Source: an uncultured Flavobacteriia bacterium
GTDB taxonomy: Bacteria; Bacteroidota; Bacteroidia; Flavobacteriales_D; Crocinitomicaceae
Direction: 5' to 3'
DNA: 64,000 nt
NCBI GenBank assembly: GCA_937975705.1
Contig: CALJTX010000026.1
Location: forward strand, 1-64,000
The notes below the pieces were generated by a model. The model made no database searches. It saw only the letters and a program-made list of their open reading frames with translations, and was not told where the DNA came from. A program made the position numbers and the translations under genes. Shown here one piece after another: positions 53,223 to 61,689 of the stretch (position 1 is its first letter; each line of letters starts with the position of its first letter).

Positions 53223-54398
53223 ATGAAACGCGTTGTAGTTGGTCTTTCTGGCGGAGTTGATTCTAGTGTAGCAGCACTTTTACTCCAACAACAAGGATAT
53301 GAGGTCATCGGTATGTTTATGCGCAATTGGCATGACCAAAGCGTTACCCTCTCCGACGAATGCCCTTGGATAGACGATTCCAACGATGCATTGCTTATCG
53401 CACAACAGCTCGGCATCCCATTTCAGGTCATCGATTTATCGGAAGAATACAAAGACCGTATTGTCAATTATATGTTTGCAGAGTACCAAGCAGGTCGAAC
53501 ACCTAACCCGGATGTGCTATGCAACAGAGAAATCAAATTTGATGTCTTTTTGAAAGCCGCCCTTGATTTAGGCGCTGATTATGTTGCCACGGGTCACTAC
53601 TGCCAAAAACGCGCAAACGCAGATGGCACTTTTAGCTTACTAGCTGGCGCAGACCCGGGTAAAGACCAATCCTACTTTTTGTGTCAATTGAGCCAAGCAC
53701 AGCTCTCCAAAGCGCTGTTTCCTATTGGGCATCTTCAAAAAGCGGAAGTGCGACAAATTGCCCTGGACAACGGCCTCATTACCGCTGACAAAAAAGATTC
53801 GCAAGGGCTTTGCTTTGTTGGTAAAATTGCACTCCCGACTTTTCTTCAGCAGCAATTGGCACCCAAAGAAGGTCCGATCATTGAAGTATCACCCGATTTG
53901 CCCATCTATGAAGCGTACAACGCACTCGATCCAAAAAAAGATCCAATTGAAGCGTTGGCCGCACCTTTTTCTTATACCCCGGCTGATGGAAAGCAAGTAA
54001 CCACCCAACAAGGTGCGCACTACTACACAATTGGGCAAAGAAAAGGCCTGCACATTGGAGGCAGACCTGAACCCAGTTTTGTAATCGGAATAGACACCTT
54101 AAATAACATTGTATATAGCGGTCAAACTGAACAACATCCGGGACTTAATCGCTGGGCATTAAAGCTCGATGAAAATAGCATCACTTGGATCAACAAAATT
54201 CAAGAATTTGAATCGACCCATATGCTTACGTGTATGGTCAGGATCCGCTACCGCCAGCCTTTACAACAAGCAACATTACTCAAAAATGACTCGGGCTATT
54301 ACATTCTTTTTGAACAAAAGCAAAAAGGAATTGCCCCTGGACAATTTGCCGCCTGGTATCACCAAGATGAACTGCTCGGCTCAGCCGTAATTGCATAA
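53223..54398 (+). CDS. mnmA: tRNA-specific 2-thiouridylase
   Basis: Thiolates U34 of tRNA-Lys, -Glu and -Gln with ATP and a persulfide sulfur. 391 aa, slightly longer than the usual 360-370. PP-loop GLSGGVDSSVAALLL near residues 6-20, FMRNWHD (a group-specific MRNW), catalytic Cys about 100 in DVLCNREIKF and second Cys about 197 in QGLCFVGKI, and GQRKGLHIGG. The ATG is 4 nt after TAAATTTG. A bidirectional terminator follows. The cysteine desulfurase at 10659 could be its sulfur source. Confidence 0.96.
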   Translation: MKRVVVGLSGGVDSSVAALLLQQQGYEVIGMFMRNWHDQSVTLSDECPWIDDSNDALLIAQQLGIPFQVIDLSEEYKDRIVNYMFAEYQAGRTPNPDVLCNREIKFDVFLKAALDLGADYVATGHYCQKRANADGTFSLLAGADPGKDQSYFLCQLSQAQLSKALFPIGHLQKAEVRQIALDNGLITADKKDSQGLCFVGKIALPTFLQQQLAPKEGPIIEVSPDLPIYEAYNALDPKKDPIEALAAPFSYTPADGKQVTTQQGAHYYTIGQRKGLHIGGRPEPSFVIGIDTLNNIVYSGQTEQHPGLNRWALKLDENSITWINKIQEFESTHMLTCMVRIRYRQPLQQATLLKNDSGYYILFEQKQKGIAPGQFAAWYHQDELLGSAVIA

Positions 54399-54430
54399 AA
54401 AAAAGGACCCGAAACGGGCCCTTTTTTTTT
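54397..54430. terminator. Bidirectional terminator after mnmA
   Basis: GG-A-CCCG-AAA-CGGG-C-CC hairpin with an A run before and a T run of nine or more after; the single A/C mismatch becomes a G-U pair on the minus strand, so it should serve both mnmA and the convergent 63-aa gene. Confidence 0.85.
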
Positions 54431-54450
54431 GTCTAACTATAAATCAACTA

Positions 54451-54642
54451 TTAATTGAGGATCAGTGCAAAACCTTGCGGTTCTTCACTTAATTTGGCTT
54501 CTGTGAAACGAATGTTATCTAATAAATCAGCCACTTCAAAAATATTTAATGGGCTTTGTGAACCCAATTGACGGTGCTGATCTAATTTCAATTTCGCTTG
54601 GCGAATTGATTTGCTGCGGAGAGATTGAATACTTGTGGTCAT
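54451..54642 (-). CDS. Small hypothetical protein, 63 aa
   Basis: A basic N-terminus (MTTSIQSLRSKSIRQAKLKLDQ) then an amphipathic, mixed region (NIFEVADLLDNIRFTEAKL). No signal peptide or membrane segment; no family recognised. It reads towards the terminator at 54397-54430, which supports expression, and has roughly 220 bp of gene-free, AT-rich sequence upstream. TATCCAAG about 20-30 nt before the ATG is only a poor promoter match. A short alpha-helical regulatory or toxin/antitoxin-type role is conceivable but unsupported. Confidence 0.55.
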   Translation of the reverse strand: MTTSIQSLRSKSIRQAKLKLDQHRQLGSQSPLNIFEVADLLDNIRFTEAKLSEEPQGFALILN

Positions 54643-54851
54643 GTCGTTTGTTGTTGGTTTGGGCTTGGATACGCTAAGAATTGTGCCAAGGTTTCAAATT
54701 CTCAGAAAAATATCATTAAAAAAAGTAAGTAACACGATTTATTATCCTTATTAAGAGCTATTTAACTTTTCAAAAAAAAGTTTAAAACCTCACCAAATTT
54801 ATTCTTTCCACCCTCTTTGCTATGTGTATGAACGTTCTCAAAGGACATCCT

Positions 54852-54859
54852 TATATTTG
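54852..54859 (+). promoter_or_regulatory. Putative -7 element before GTG start
   Basis: TATATTTG, exact TAnnTTTG match, 4 nt (CATT) before the GTG at 54864. It decides the start of the following lipoprotein and implies a leaderless mRNA. Confidence 0.55.
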
Positions 54860-54863
54860 CATT

Positions 54864-55634
54864 GTGAAACATTTACCCATACTTCTACTCCTTCTACTTT
54901 GCGCTTGTCAAGAGCAAGTAGACACCGAAACTACCAACGAGAACACGTCTCAAGAATTGCCAACAAAAGGCAAGCAAAGTTTAAATACCTATGCAGACCG
55001 CATGGTGCGCGCCAAACTGGGCATCCAAGCCAATGAAAAATTTGAATTGAAAATATACCGTGCGCAGCTAGATGCCGACGGCATTGAAGATGCTGTCATT
55101 ACGGTGAATCGCTTGGATTTTGCCATGAAAGAAGCCATGGCCTCAGCAAACCCAGCCAAACGTGCAGAACTTGGCTTTATGGGTAACTTCAATTATTTTT
55201 TCTTTTTTGACGGCAAATTAGACATGCTCTCCCCTCCTATTGCCGTTCCTTCTTCACCGTTGTTACCATTGAAGGTCAGTTTTGAAAACCTCAGTTCACC
55301 GATTTACAAAGACATCTTAATTGACTTTCGCATTCGCAATGCGAGTTATAAAGATTTTTATACGGTCAGTAACCATACACCCCGACGAATTTTCCAGTTC
55401 AAAAACTTTGATGGGTTGGGTACTTCCCTTACCGAGGCCTACCATTTTGAGTACGGCGCTGGCTCCTACGGACCGCAAAAAAATATTTTTGTGATGGAGG
55501 CCAAATTAGAAACGCTTCCAAATGGAGCAGATAAAAACACGTTTGTACCTCAATTAAAACGGCTAGAAAAAATCAAATACACCTTTTTCTATTTAGAAAG
55601 CGAAGCCAAATACGCCACTAAAGATACACCATAA
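54864..55634 (+). CDS. Hypothetical lipoprotein, GTG start
   Basis: 256 aa. The GTG at 54864 is chosen over an ATG 42 nt upstream because it gives a clean lipoprotein signal, VKHLPILLLLLLCAC (Cys about 15), and follows TATATTTG by 4 nt. The mature part, EQVDTETTNENTSQ then LNTYADRMVRAKLG, has a DLDADGIEDAVIT-like segment (LDADGIEDA) as in calcium-binding repeat loops, and an aromatic-rich domain after residue 110. No family recognised. Ends in a strong hairpin terminator. Probably outer-membrane or periplasmic. Confidence 0.75.
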   Translation: MKHLPILLLLLLCACQEQVDTETTNENTSQELPTKGKQSLNTYADRMVRAKLGIQANEKFELKIYRAQLDADGIEDAVITVNRLDFAMKEAMASANPAKRAELGFMGNFNYFFFFDGKLDMLSPPIAVPSSPLLPLKVSFENLSSPIYKDILIDFRIRNASYKDFYTVSNHTPRRIFQFKNFDGLGTSLTEAYHFEYGAGSYGPQKNIFVMEAKLETLPNGADKNTFVPQLKRLEKIKYTFFYLESEAKYATKDTP

Positions 55635-55662
55635 AAAAAGGCGGAGCTGCGCTCCGCCTTTT
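55635..55662. terminator. Bidirectional terminator between lipoprotein and TonB receptor
   Basis: GGCGGAGC-TGC-GCTCCGCC, eight perfect pairs with a 3-nt loop, flanked by A7 and T4. Serves the lipoprotein gene and the convergent receptor gene. Confidence 0.9.
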
Positions 55663-55684
55663 GCTTGCATACGGCCTTATTTCC

Positions 55685-58096
55685 TTAGAAATTTCCGCGA
55701 AGTGTCAGGATGAAATTTCTTCCTGGTGCAGAGATGTTTGAAGCAAACATGCGGTAGTTTTGGTCTGTGATGTTTTCACAGGCTACCTGAATACTCAATT
55801 GGTTGTTGATATTGTAATTCGCTCTCAAATTCAAGGTGTACCAACTTGGCATGCCATCAGGTGTAGCGTAAGAAAAGTTGTCTTCACCAACTAAATTGTA
55901 ATCTTCCAGGTGTTTCCATCCAGAATACATTGCATATCCTTCTACTTTAAGCTTGTTATGCAGCGCAGTATAACGCAAACTTAACTTTCCAAACGCCGGA
56001 GCAATATGGTCTAATGGATAAGGAATGCTATCGGTCAGGATGCGGCCAAACGTATAATTATAGCTTCCTGAAAGTTGCAAATTATTGGTCAATTGTGCTT
56101 GTAAGAAAGCCTCAAAACCTCTTACATATGCATTACCTGCATTGGTTGTGGTGAGCACCTGACTCATCTGACCATCGTATAGCACGCTATCAGCACCATT
56201 AAAGGTACCGTTCTGGACAGTAAGTGCATTGGTCAAGTAGGTTTGGTAGGCATTCACGCCAATGGTACTTTTCTTCATGAACTGGTATTGAAGTCCAAGC
56301 TCCGCGTTGTAAGCATATTCTGCTTTTAAAGTTGGATTTGGTACAATCACAGCACCGGGCACTGATTCAAAGACTTTGGTGAGGTCATCTACATTTGGTG
56401 CTCTAAACGCAGTAGATCCATTCAGGGAAACACGCAGTTTTTGTGTTGGCATGTAAATCAGACCTAAATTCCCATTCAATGCGAGATGATTCTGCTGAAT
56501 TTGGTTGAACGGGAATGGGAAAAATGTTTGATCCACAAATTTTGCTTGCAAGCCAACTTGAGAAAATCGAATGCCATCGTTAATGATGAGCTTGTCCGAA
56601 ACCTCAAAAGTATGCGACGCATAAAGTGCAGCGCCTTGCATAGAGGATCCGCCGTCAGGGTAGCGCGTATCAATAGCTGTTTGCACGCCTGTATTGATGT
56701 TCTCGGCAAAGGCAGTAGAATTGACTTTATTCAAATAGGCTTCTGCACCATAACGCAACTCATGCGCACCTATTTTTTTCATGAAGTCGGCGTTTAAGGT
56801 ATAGATATCGAGTTGTTCGATGCGGTGATTGAGACTTGCTTTCTGAAATCTTCTATCCATGCGACTTTCCTCAATACCTTGATACGCCAAAATAATTCTT
56901 GCGTTGTCATAGCATTTGGTCGCATTACTGAGCTCTAAAGTGTAAGCGGCCAACAAACGGTACTGTGGTCCGTAATACCATTCAGCAAATTTTGGTTTCG
57001 CGCCAGACAGCAGTGTCAAGCGGTCATATCGATCGATATTGCCCGAATTGGATAATTGTAAATTCAAGTGGTGCTGTACACCTGGTTTTTGTACAAAACT
57101 GAATTTTTGAAGTACATCGTATTGCGTATAGCCTGAACCAACTTGCAAAGAGCTATCTGTATTGACCATCATGCTATCTTGACCATTTACCTGGGCAACA
57201 TACCAAGGGCGATAACCTAAATTCCCTATCGCTGCGGATCTGTTTTTTCCTTGACGCAAATCTCCAAAATTGGAATAAGAAATGGAGGTAAGAGACGCGA
57301 AGCGTTTGGTACCCACATTGACTTGCGCATTGGCTGCATAACCTGCACTTGCAGAGAAAGCGCGCATGTACGCACTGCTGCGTACCAATAACTGATCTGA
57401 GGTGCTGAATACCGGTTTTTTGGTCTGAAAACTCATCACACCACCAATAGCATCAGAACCATACATTACTGAACCTGGACCAAAAACAAGCTCCACGCGA
57501 TCCATATTCGCTTGATCAAGTGTGAGGCAATTTTGGAGGTGACCACCGCGATAGATGGCATTGTTCATTCTGATACCGTCTACAACAAGTAATACTTTAT
57601 TGGTTTCAAAACCGCGAATGATCGGACTACCTCCACCAAGCTGACTTTTCTGTACGAATACAGACCCCGAATTAGCCAGAACATCGGCCATGGAAGTCTG
57701 TTGTTGAAATTGCATTTCAGCAGCGCGAACAACTTGAATTTTTTGAGCAACGTCTTTTCGTTTCTCAGTGCTTCGATTCGCCGATACAACCGTTTCGTTT
57801 TCGGTTTGCGCATTCGGTAGCATATAAACCGTAATGGCGACTGCACTACCTGAATTCGGGATATTCAATTGGTAGGGCTCATAATCCGGATGGTTGATTT
57901 CAATGACGAGCGGAAATTGTGCCGACTCAATCTGATAAACCGTATTCGTTTGTTGACTGAGTTTGGCTTTGGTTTTAAAGGAGAGGCCATTAACGGATTC
58001 GAAAGTGAAGGCATCTCTTACTTCAAAGGTGGTTTGGGCTTGCACCATAAAGAAATTGGTCAAGCCTATAAATAGACATAACAATATTGTTTTCAT
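55685..58096 (-). CDS. TonB-dependent receptor, heme/hemoglobin-type
   Basis: 803 aa. Signal peptide MKTILLCLFIGLTNFFMVQAQ, then a degraded CarboxypepD_reg-like beta domain (about 22-95), TonB-box-like ETVVSANR, plug (KIQVVRAAEMQFQQQTSMADVLANSGSVFVQKSQLGGGSPIIRGFETNKVLLVVDGIRMNNAIYRGG compressed here only as landmarks QQTSMADVL and RGFETNKVLLVVDGIRMNNA) and a barrel ending RNFILTLRGNF. The RGFETNKVLLVVDG-IRMNNAIYRGGH pattern matches HmuR/hemoglobin-receptor type proteins. A hemophore or other iron ligand is possible. An orphan membrane protein gene lies directly upstream on the same strand. Confidence 0.85.
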   Translation of the reverse strand: MKTILLCLFIGLTNFFMVQAQTTFEVRDAFTFESVNGLSFKTKAKLSQQTNTVYQIESAQFPLVIEINHPDYEPYQLNIPNSGSAVAITVYMLPNAQTENETVVSANRSTEKRKDVAQKIQVVRAAEMQFQQQTSMADVLANSGSVFVQKSQLGGGSPIIRGFETNKVLLVVDGIRMNNAIYRGGHLQNCLTLDQANMDRVELVFGPGSVMYGSDAIGGVMSFQTKKPVFSTSDQLLVRSSAYMRAFSASAGYAANAQVNVGTKRFASLTSISYSNFGDLRQGKNRSAAIGNLGYRPWYVAQVNGQDSMMVNTDSSLQVGSGYTQYDVLQKFSFVQKPGVQHHLNLQLSNSGNIDRYDRLTLLSGAKPKFAEWYYGPQYRLLAAYTLELSNATKCYDNARIILAYQGIEESRMDRRFQKASLNHRIEQLDIYTLNADFMKKIGAHELRYGAEAYLNKVNSTAFAENINTGVQTAIDTRYPDGGSSMQGAALYASHTFEVSDKLIINDGIRFSQVGLQAKFVDQTFFPFPFNQIQQNHLALNGNLGLIYMPTQKLRVSLNGSTAFRAPNVDDLTKVFESVPGAVIVPNPTLKAEYAYNAELGLQYQFMKKSTIGVNAYQTYLTNALTVQNGTFNGADSVLYDGQMSQVLTTTNAGNAYVRGFEAFLQAQLTNNLQLSGSYNYTFGRILTDSIPYPLDHIAPAFGKLSLRYTALHNKLKVEGYAMYSGWKHLEDYNLVGEDNFSYATPDGMPSWYTLNLRANYNINNQLSIQVACENITDQNYRMFASNISAPGRNFILTLRGNF

Positions 58097-58144
58097 GAAT
58101 TGAAAGTTAAAATTTAAAAAATACGAATTGAACTGGGGTATTTT

Positions 58145-58672
58145 TTAAACTTCCGGAGGAGGCGCAACAATAGAGCGCACTCTTGTGAGATAAAGATTCA
58201 GGTATGGAAATTGAACTTGAGGATGATAACCATCGATGTCTTGATGTTTAAATACAAATGGCTGGATTGGCTCCATGGGCTCATTCATGAGTTTGAGCCA
58301 GCCGTGAACCGGATGCTGGTCTGAAGAATTGACGAGATTGTCTGCGGTAGCAAAATCGAGTTTCTCGAAAAGGGCCGTCTCTTGGCGGTCATCGATACAT
58401 TGAAAATACCAAATGCCTTTTACTTTCTGCTTGTGAACGACATCGTAGAAGCGACCATTGAGCCTGAATTCATGTGGCTTAACCCAATTCAGTTTTTGAC
58501 TTTCCTTGGCTGTAAAATGAAACTTGATCAATTGATTTTCAGGAACAGAAAGCTTGATTGCCTTTTTGATTTCTTTGCGAATAAAATAGTGTTCGAGCTC
58601 CACAAACGTGAAAAAACCCACGAATTGGTAGCTCAAAAGTGCCAAGAAACCATAAAGCAAAAATTTTCGCAC
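58145..58672 (-). CDS. Orphan single-pass membrane protein, GTG start
   Basis: 175 aa from a GTG at 58672, preferred to three nearby ATGs (58738, 58729, 58726) that would overlap the divergent gene's start: TATATTTG on this strand ends 3 nt before the GTG. One hydrophobic segment (LLYGFLALLSYQFVGFFTF, about residues 5-23), then a soluble domain with FHFTAKESQKLNWVKPHEFRLNGRFYDV and LYLTRVRSIVAPPPEV. No family recognised. It sits 48 bp upstream of the heme-type TonB receptor on the same strand, so a joint role in iron uptake or receptor function is a possibility only. Confidence 0.65.
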   Translation of the reverse strand: MRKFLLYGFLALLSYQFVGFFTFVELEHYFIRKEIKKAIKLSVPENQLIKFHFTAKESQKLNWVKPHEFRLNGRFYDVVHKQKVKGIWYFQCIDDRQETALFEKLDFATADNLVNSSDQHPVHGWLKLMNEPMEPIQPFVFKHQDIDGYHPQVQFPYLNLYLTRVRSIVAPPPEV

Positions 58673-58675
58673 CTT

Positions 58676-58683
58676 CAAATATA
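58676..58683 (-). promoter_or_regulatory. Putative -7 element before GTG start of orphan membrane gene
   Basis: TATATTTG on the minus strand, exact TAnnTTTG match, 3 nt (AAG) before the GTG start of the 175-aa gene. Confidence 0.5.
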
Positions 58684-58715
58684 GTAGTATTTTTACCACG
58701 CTTAAAATATTTACA

Positions 58716-61052
58716 ATGAAGTTCATCATTTCGTGCATTGCACTTTTTTATGGTTTAACCCTTTTTGGTCAGGCCCCTGGTTCCCTTGACCTCACCTTCG
58801 CTACTACTGGTTTTGCAAGTTACGGACCCGTGGCTTCCAATTTCATGGACAACGCACAAGATGTAGTGACGCTACCTAACGGTAAAATGGTTTACTGCGG
58901 CACATCCGGACTGACCTCAAGTCTCGGAATGGTGGTCGTTCGACTCAATTGCAACGGAACCATAGACAACACTTTTGGAACAAATGGCTACTATCTATAC
59001 AACGCTCCTGTGGGCTCAAGCTTTGCCTATGACATGGAATTATTGCCAAATGGTCAAATTCTAGTTGCCGGAGCCACAAGCATTACTGCTGCTAACCCAC
59101 AATTCTCGATGTTTAGGTTGAACAGCAATGGAACACTAGATCAGACTTTTGGGGTCAACGGCTTTTTCCATAACGACATTGGCTCAAGTGAAGACTACGC
59201 ACGCAAAATTCTGATCCAAAATAACAAGATCATCTTGGTTGGTGTTTCTAAATTACCTGGTTTCACTACCAATCGTTTGGCACTGACGCAATGTGACATG
59301 AATGGGCAAATTGACCCTACTTTCGGTACAGCCGGTACAACCGTTTTTCAGAACGCAACAGGAGCATCTTGTTTTGGCCAAAGTGCGGTTATCGGCAACA
59401 ACCAGGATATTTTCATTTGTGGTGATGCCTATATCAACAATGTATATTATCCGCTATTGGCAAAAGTATCGGCAACAGGTATTCCTTATGCAGCATTTGG
59501 CAGCAACGGTGTACTTATCCCGATGAACTTTAATGCGCGCTTTTTTGACATTGAATACGATGGTTCGAAATTGATTATGGCTGGGCAAAACAATGTGGGC
59601 CCTTGGGATTTCTTGTTGCAAGCCAGAAACACCACCGACGGCGGGCTCGTTACAACTTTCGGAACCGCTGGAAGTTCTATTGTAGACGTTGTTCAGGCTG
59701 ATACCTATTATGAGTTATTGATTCACCCTGATGGTTCTTTATTGGCCTGTGGCACAACCGGAACTGCCGGCATTGGTGCAGCACGCGATTTCATTCTTTC
59801 CAAATACAATTCTAACGGCATCCTCGACAATACTTTCGGAACAAACGGACACACCATTACTAGCTTTGCAACCGCCTGGGACGACGCCTACGGCATGGAT
59901 TTGTATCCAGGCAACAAAGTGGTGCTCGCGGGTTTTAGCGCCCAAACCAACACACAACACGCTATTGCGCGCTATGCATACGGAGCTGCTACTCCTGTTG
60001 CTGGCTGCATGGATCCGCTTTCTTGTAACTACAATTGCTTGGCGACAGTGAGTAATGGCAGCTGTTTGTATCCAAATACCGCTTGCAACGACGGCAATCC
60101 AATGACCATTAATGACAGCACAGACGCCAATTGCAACTGTGTTGGACAATTGGTCACTACCATCCCGGGCTGCATGAATCCAAATGCATGTAATTACAAC
60201 CCACTCGCAACCGTAGACGACGGTTCTTGTATTTTACCGGGCAGTCCGTGTAACGACAACAACCCGAACACCATCAATGACAGCATTGGCCCCAACTGCA
60301 ATTGTGTTGGCGCACTTATTGTACCGGGCTGTATGAACCCCGCAGCCTGCAATTACAATCCGCTAGCGAATGTTGACAACAACAGCTGCTTGTTCCCAGG
60401 CCAGCTTTGCGACGACGGCAACCCGAACACCATCAATGACTCGATTAATCCAGATTGTATTTGTATCGGTAATGTGATCGTTTATGGCTGTACTGATCCA
60501 CTGTCTTGTAATTATAATCCACTGGCCAATGTAAATGACAACAGTTGTATTTATCCAGACGCGCCGTGCAACGACAACAATCCGGATACTTTTAACGACG
60601 TGCTCGACTCGCTATGCAACTGTGTTGGCACCTTGTATGTGAGCGGCTGTATGGATCCTAACGCTTGTAATTACAATCCTTTAGCAAATATTGACGACAA
60701 CAGCTGCATTTTACCAGGTAGTCCTTGCGACGACGGCAATGCCCTCACTATCAACGATTCGCTTGACATGAATTGCAACTGTGTAGGCTTAGATATTTCT
60801 GGCGTACTTGAAAATCAAATCCAATTTGAGATTTATCCGAATCCGAGTTCAACTGCTTTCACCATAGCAACCAATTTTACTCAGAATAAGACCGTCTATA
60901 TTACTGATTTACAAGGAAAAGTTTTGCTTCAAATCAATTCGAATAAGTCGACTGACAGCATAGACTGCACGCCTTTAGCAAACGGCACTTATCTGGTTCA
61001 GGTCAAAACGACAGCTACACAGCTGACCAAGAAATTACACGTGCAGCATTGA
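58716..61052 (+). CDS. T9SS cargo surface protein: delta-60 repeats, Cys-rich tandem repeats, type A sorting tail
   Basis: 778 aa. Signal peptide MKFIISCIALFYGLTLFGQ. Residues about 20-420 hold delta-60-type repeats (LNSNGTLDQTFGVNGF, YNSNGILDNTFGTNGH, TTDGGLVTTFGTAGS) that likely form a beta-propeller. Residues about 430-695 are five Cys-rich tandem repeats starting G-C-[MT]-[DN]-P-x-[AS]-C-N-Y-N, four of them 53 aa apart. The last about 80 residues (FEIYPNPSSTAFTI, ITDLQGKVLLQI, LANGTYLVQVKT) are the type A C-terminal sorting domain. Divergent from the orphan membrane gene. Ends in TGATG overlap with the esterase gene. Confidence 0.92.
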   Translation: MKFIISCIALFYGLTLFGQAPGSLDLTFATTGFASYGPVASNFMDNAQDVVTLPNGKMVYCGTSGLTSSLGMVVVRLNCNGTIDNTFGTNGYYLYNAPVGSSFAYDMELLPNGQILVAGATSITAANPQFSMFRLNSNGTLDQTFGVNGFFHNDIGSSEDYARKILIQNNKIILVGVSKLPGFTTNRLALTQCDMNGQIDPTFGTAGTTVFQNATGASCFGQSAVIGNNQDIFICGDAYINNVYYPLLAKVSATGIPYAAFGSNGVLIPMNFNARFFDIEYDGSKLIMAGQNNVGPWDFLLQARNTTDGGLVTTFGTAGSSIVDVVQADTYYELLIHPDGSLLACGTTGTAGIGAARDFILSKYNSNGILDNTFGTNGHTITSFATAWDDAYGMDLYPGNKVVLAGFSAQTNTQHAIARYAYGAATPVAGCMDPLSCNYNCLATVSNGSCLYPNTACNDGNPMTINDSTDANCNCVGQLVTTIPGCMNPNACNYNPLATVDDGSCILPGSPCNDNNPNTINDSIGPNCNCVGALIVPGCMNPAACNYNPLANVDNNSCLFPGQLCDDGNPNTINDSINPDCICIGNVIVYGCTDPLSCNYNPLANVNDNSCIYPDAPCNDNNPDTFNDVLDSLCNCVGTLYVSGCMDPNACNYNPLANIDDNSCILPGSPCDDGNALTINDSLDMNCNCVGLDISGVLENQIQFEIYPNPSSTAFTIATNFTQNKTVYITDLQGKVLLQINSNKSTDSIDCTPLANGTYLVQVKTTATQLTKKLHVQH
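60003..60803 (+). repeat. Five Cys-rich coding tandem repeats
   Basis: Unit starts at 60003, 60168, 60327, 60486 and 60645; the first unit is 165 bp, the following three steps are exactly 159 bp (53 codons). Each encodes GCxxPxxCNYN followed by a later CNDxNPxTINDS and CNCVG. DNA identity between copies is diverged, so these are old repeats. Confidence 0.9.
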
Positions 61053-61672
61053 TGAAAGAAGGTCAACTTGAATTCGTTCAGCGTAGACGCTTTTATCACA
61101 ATGATTTAGCAGGTAAGGACAAGATTGTGATTGCCTTGCATGGTTATGGGCAATTAGGTCAATATTTTTACCGCAAGTTCCAATCTTTGGAATCTGAATA
61201 TGGGCTTGTCATTGTAGAAGGCCCACACCGTTTTTATCTCGAAGGCAGCAGCGGTCGTGTTGGCGCCTCCTGGATGACCAAAGAATGGAGAGCGCAAGAC
61301 ATCGAAGAAAACAATCGCTACCTCAAACAATTGATAGAGAAGGTCAGCAGTGAAAACCCGAAAGCCACGCTTTATTTATTGGGTTTCTCACAGGGTGGTG
61401 CTACGGCAGCACGATTGTTTGAGCAATTTCCGGCGTTGGCTTCACACTTGATATTATGGGCCAGCGTGTTTCCGCCAGATCTACAAAAACTGCACTTCCC
61501 TCAGGGCAAAACACTTCATTTTGTATTGGGAAATAAGGACCCCTATTTTGATTCAGAAAGCAGCATAAAAGTACAAGAAGCATATACTGCTCTTGGATTT
61601 AAGGTGCATCGCTTTGATGGAGCTCATGATGTAGACATCCTTACACTCAAAGGAATTCTAAACAACTCTTGA
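61052..61672 (+). CDS. Alpha/beta hydrolase (carboxylesterase/phospholipase-like)
   Basis: 206 aa from the ATG at 61052, which overlaps the previous TGA by 1 nt (TGATG); a TTG one codon earlier is not needed. ALHGYGQLG is the oxyanion strand, GFSQGGATA (Ser about 113) the nucleophile elbow, LGNKDPYFD supplies the acid and FDGAHDVD the His. This is the short esterase family including YpfH and acyl-protein thioesterase-like proteins. No signal peptide, so cytoplasmic. Substrate unknown; translational coupling to a surface protein gene may be incidental. Confidence 0.88.
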   Translation: MKEGQLEFVQRRRFYHNDLAGKDKIVIALHGYGQLGQYFYRKFQSLESEYGLVIVEGPHRFYLEGSSGRVGASWMTKEWRAQDIEENNRYLKQLIEKVSSENPKATLYLLGFSQGGATAARLFEQFPALASHLILWASVFPPDLQKLHFPQGKTLHFVLGNKDPYFDSESSIKVQEAYTALGFKVHRFDGAHDVDILTLKGILNNS

Positions 61673-61689
61673 AGCGCTGTTCAACAAAG

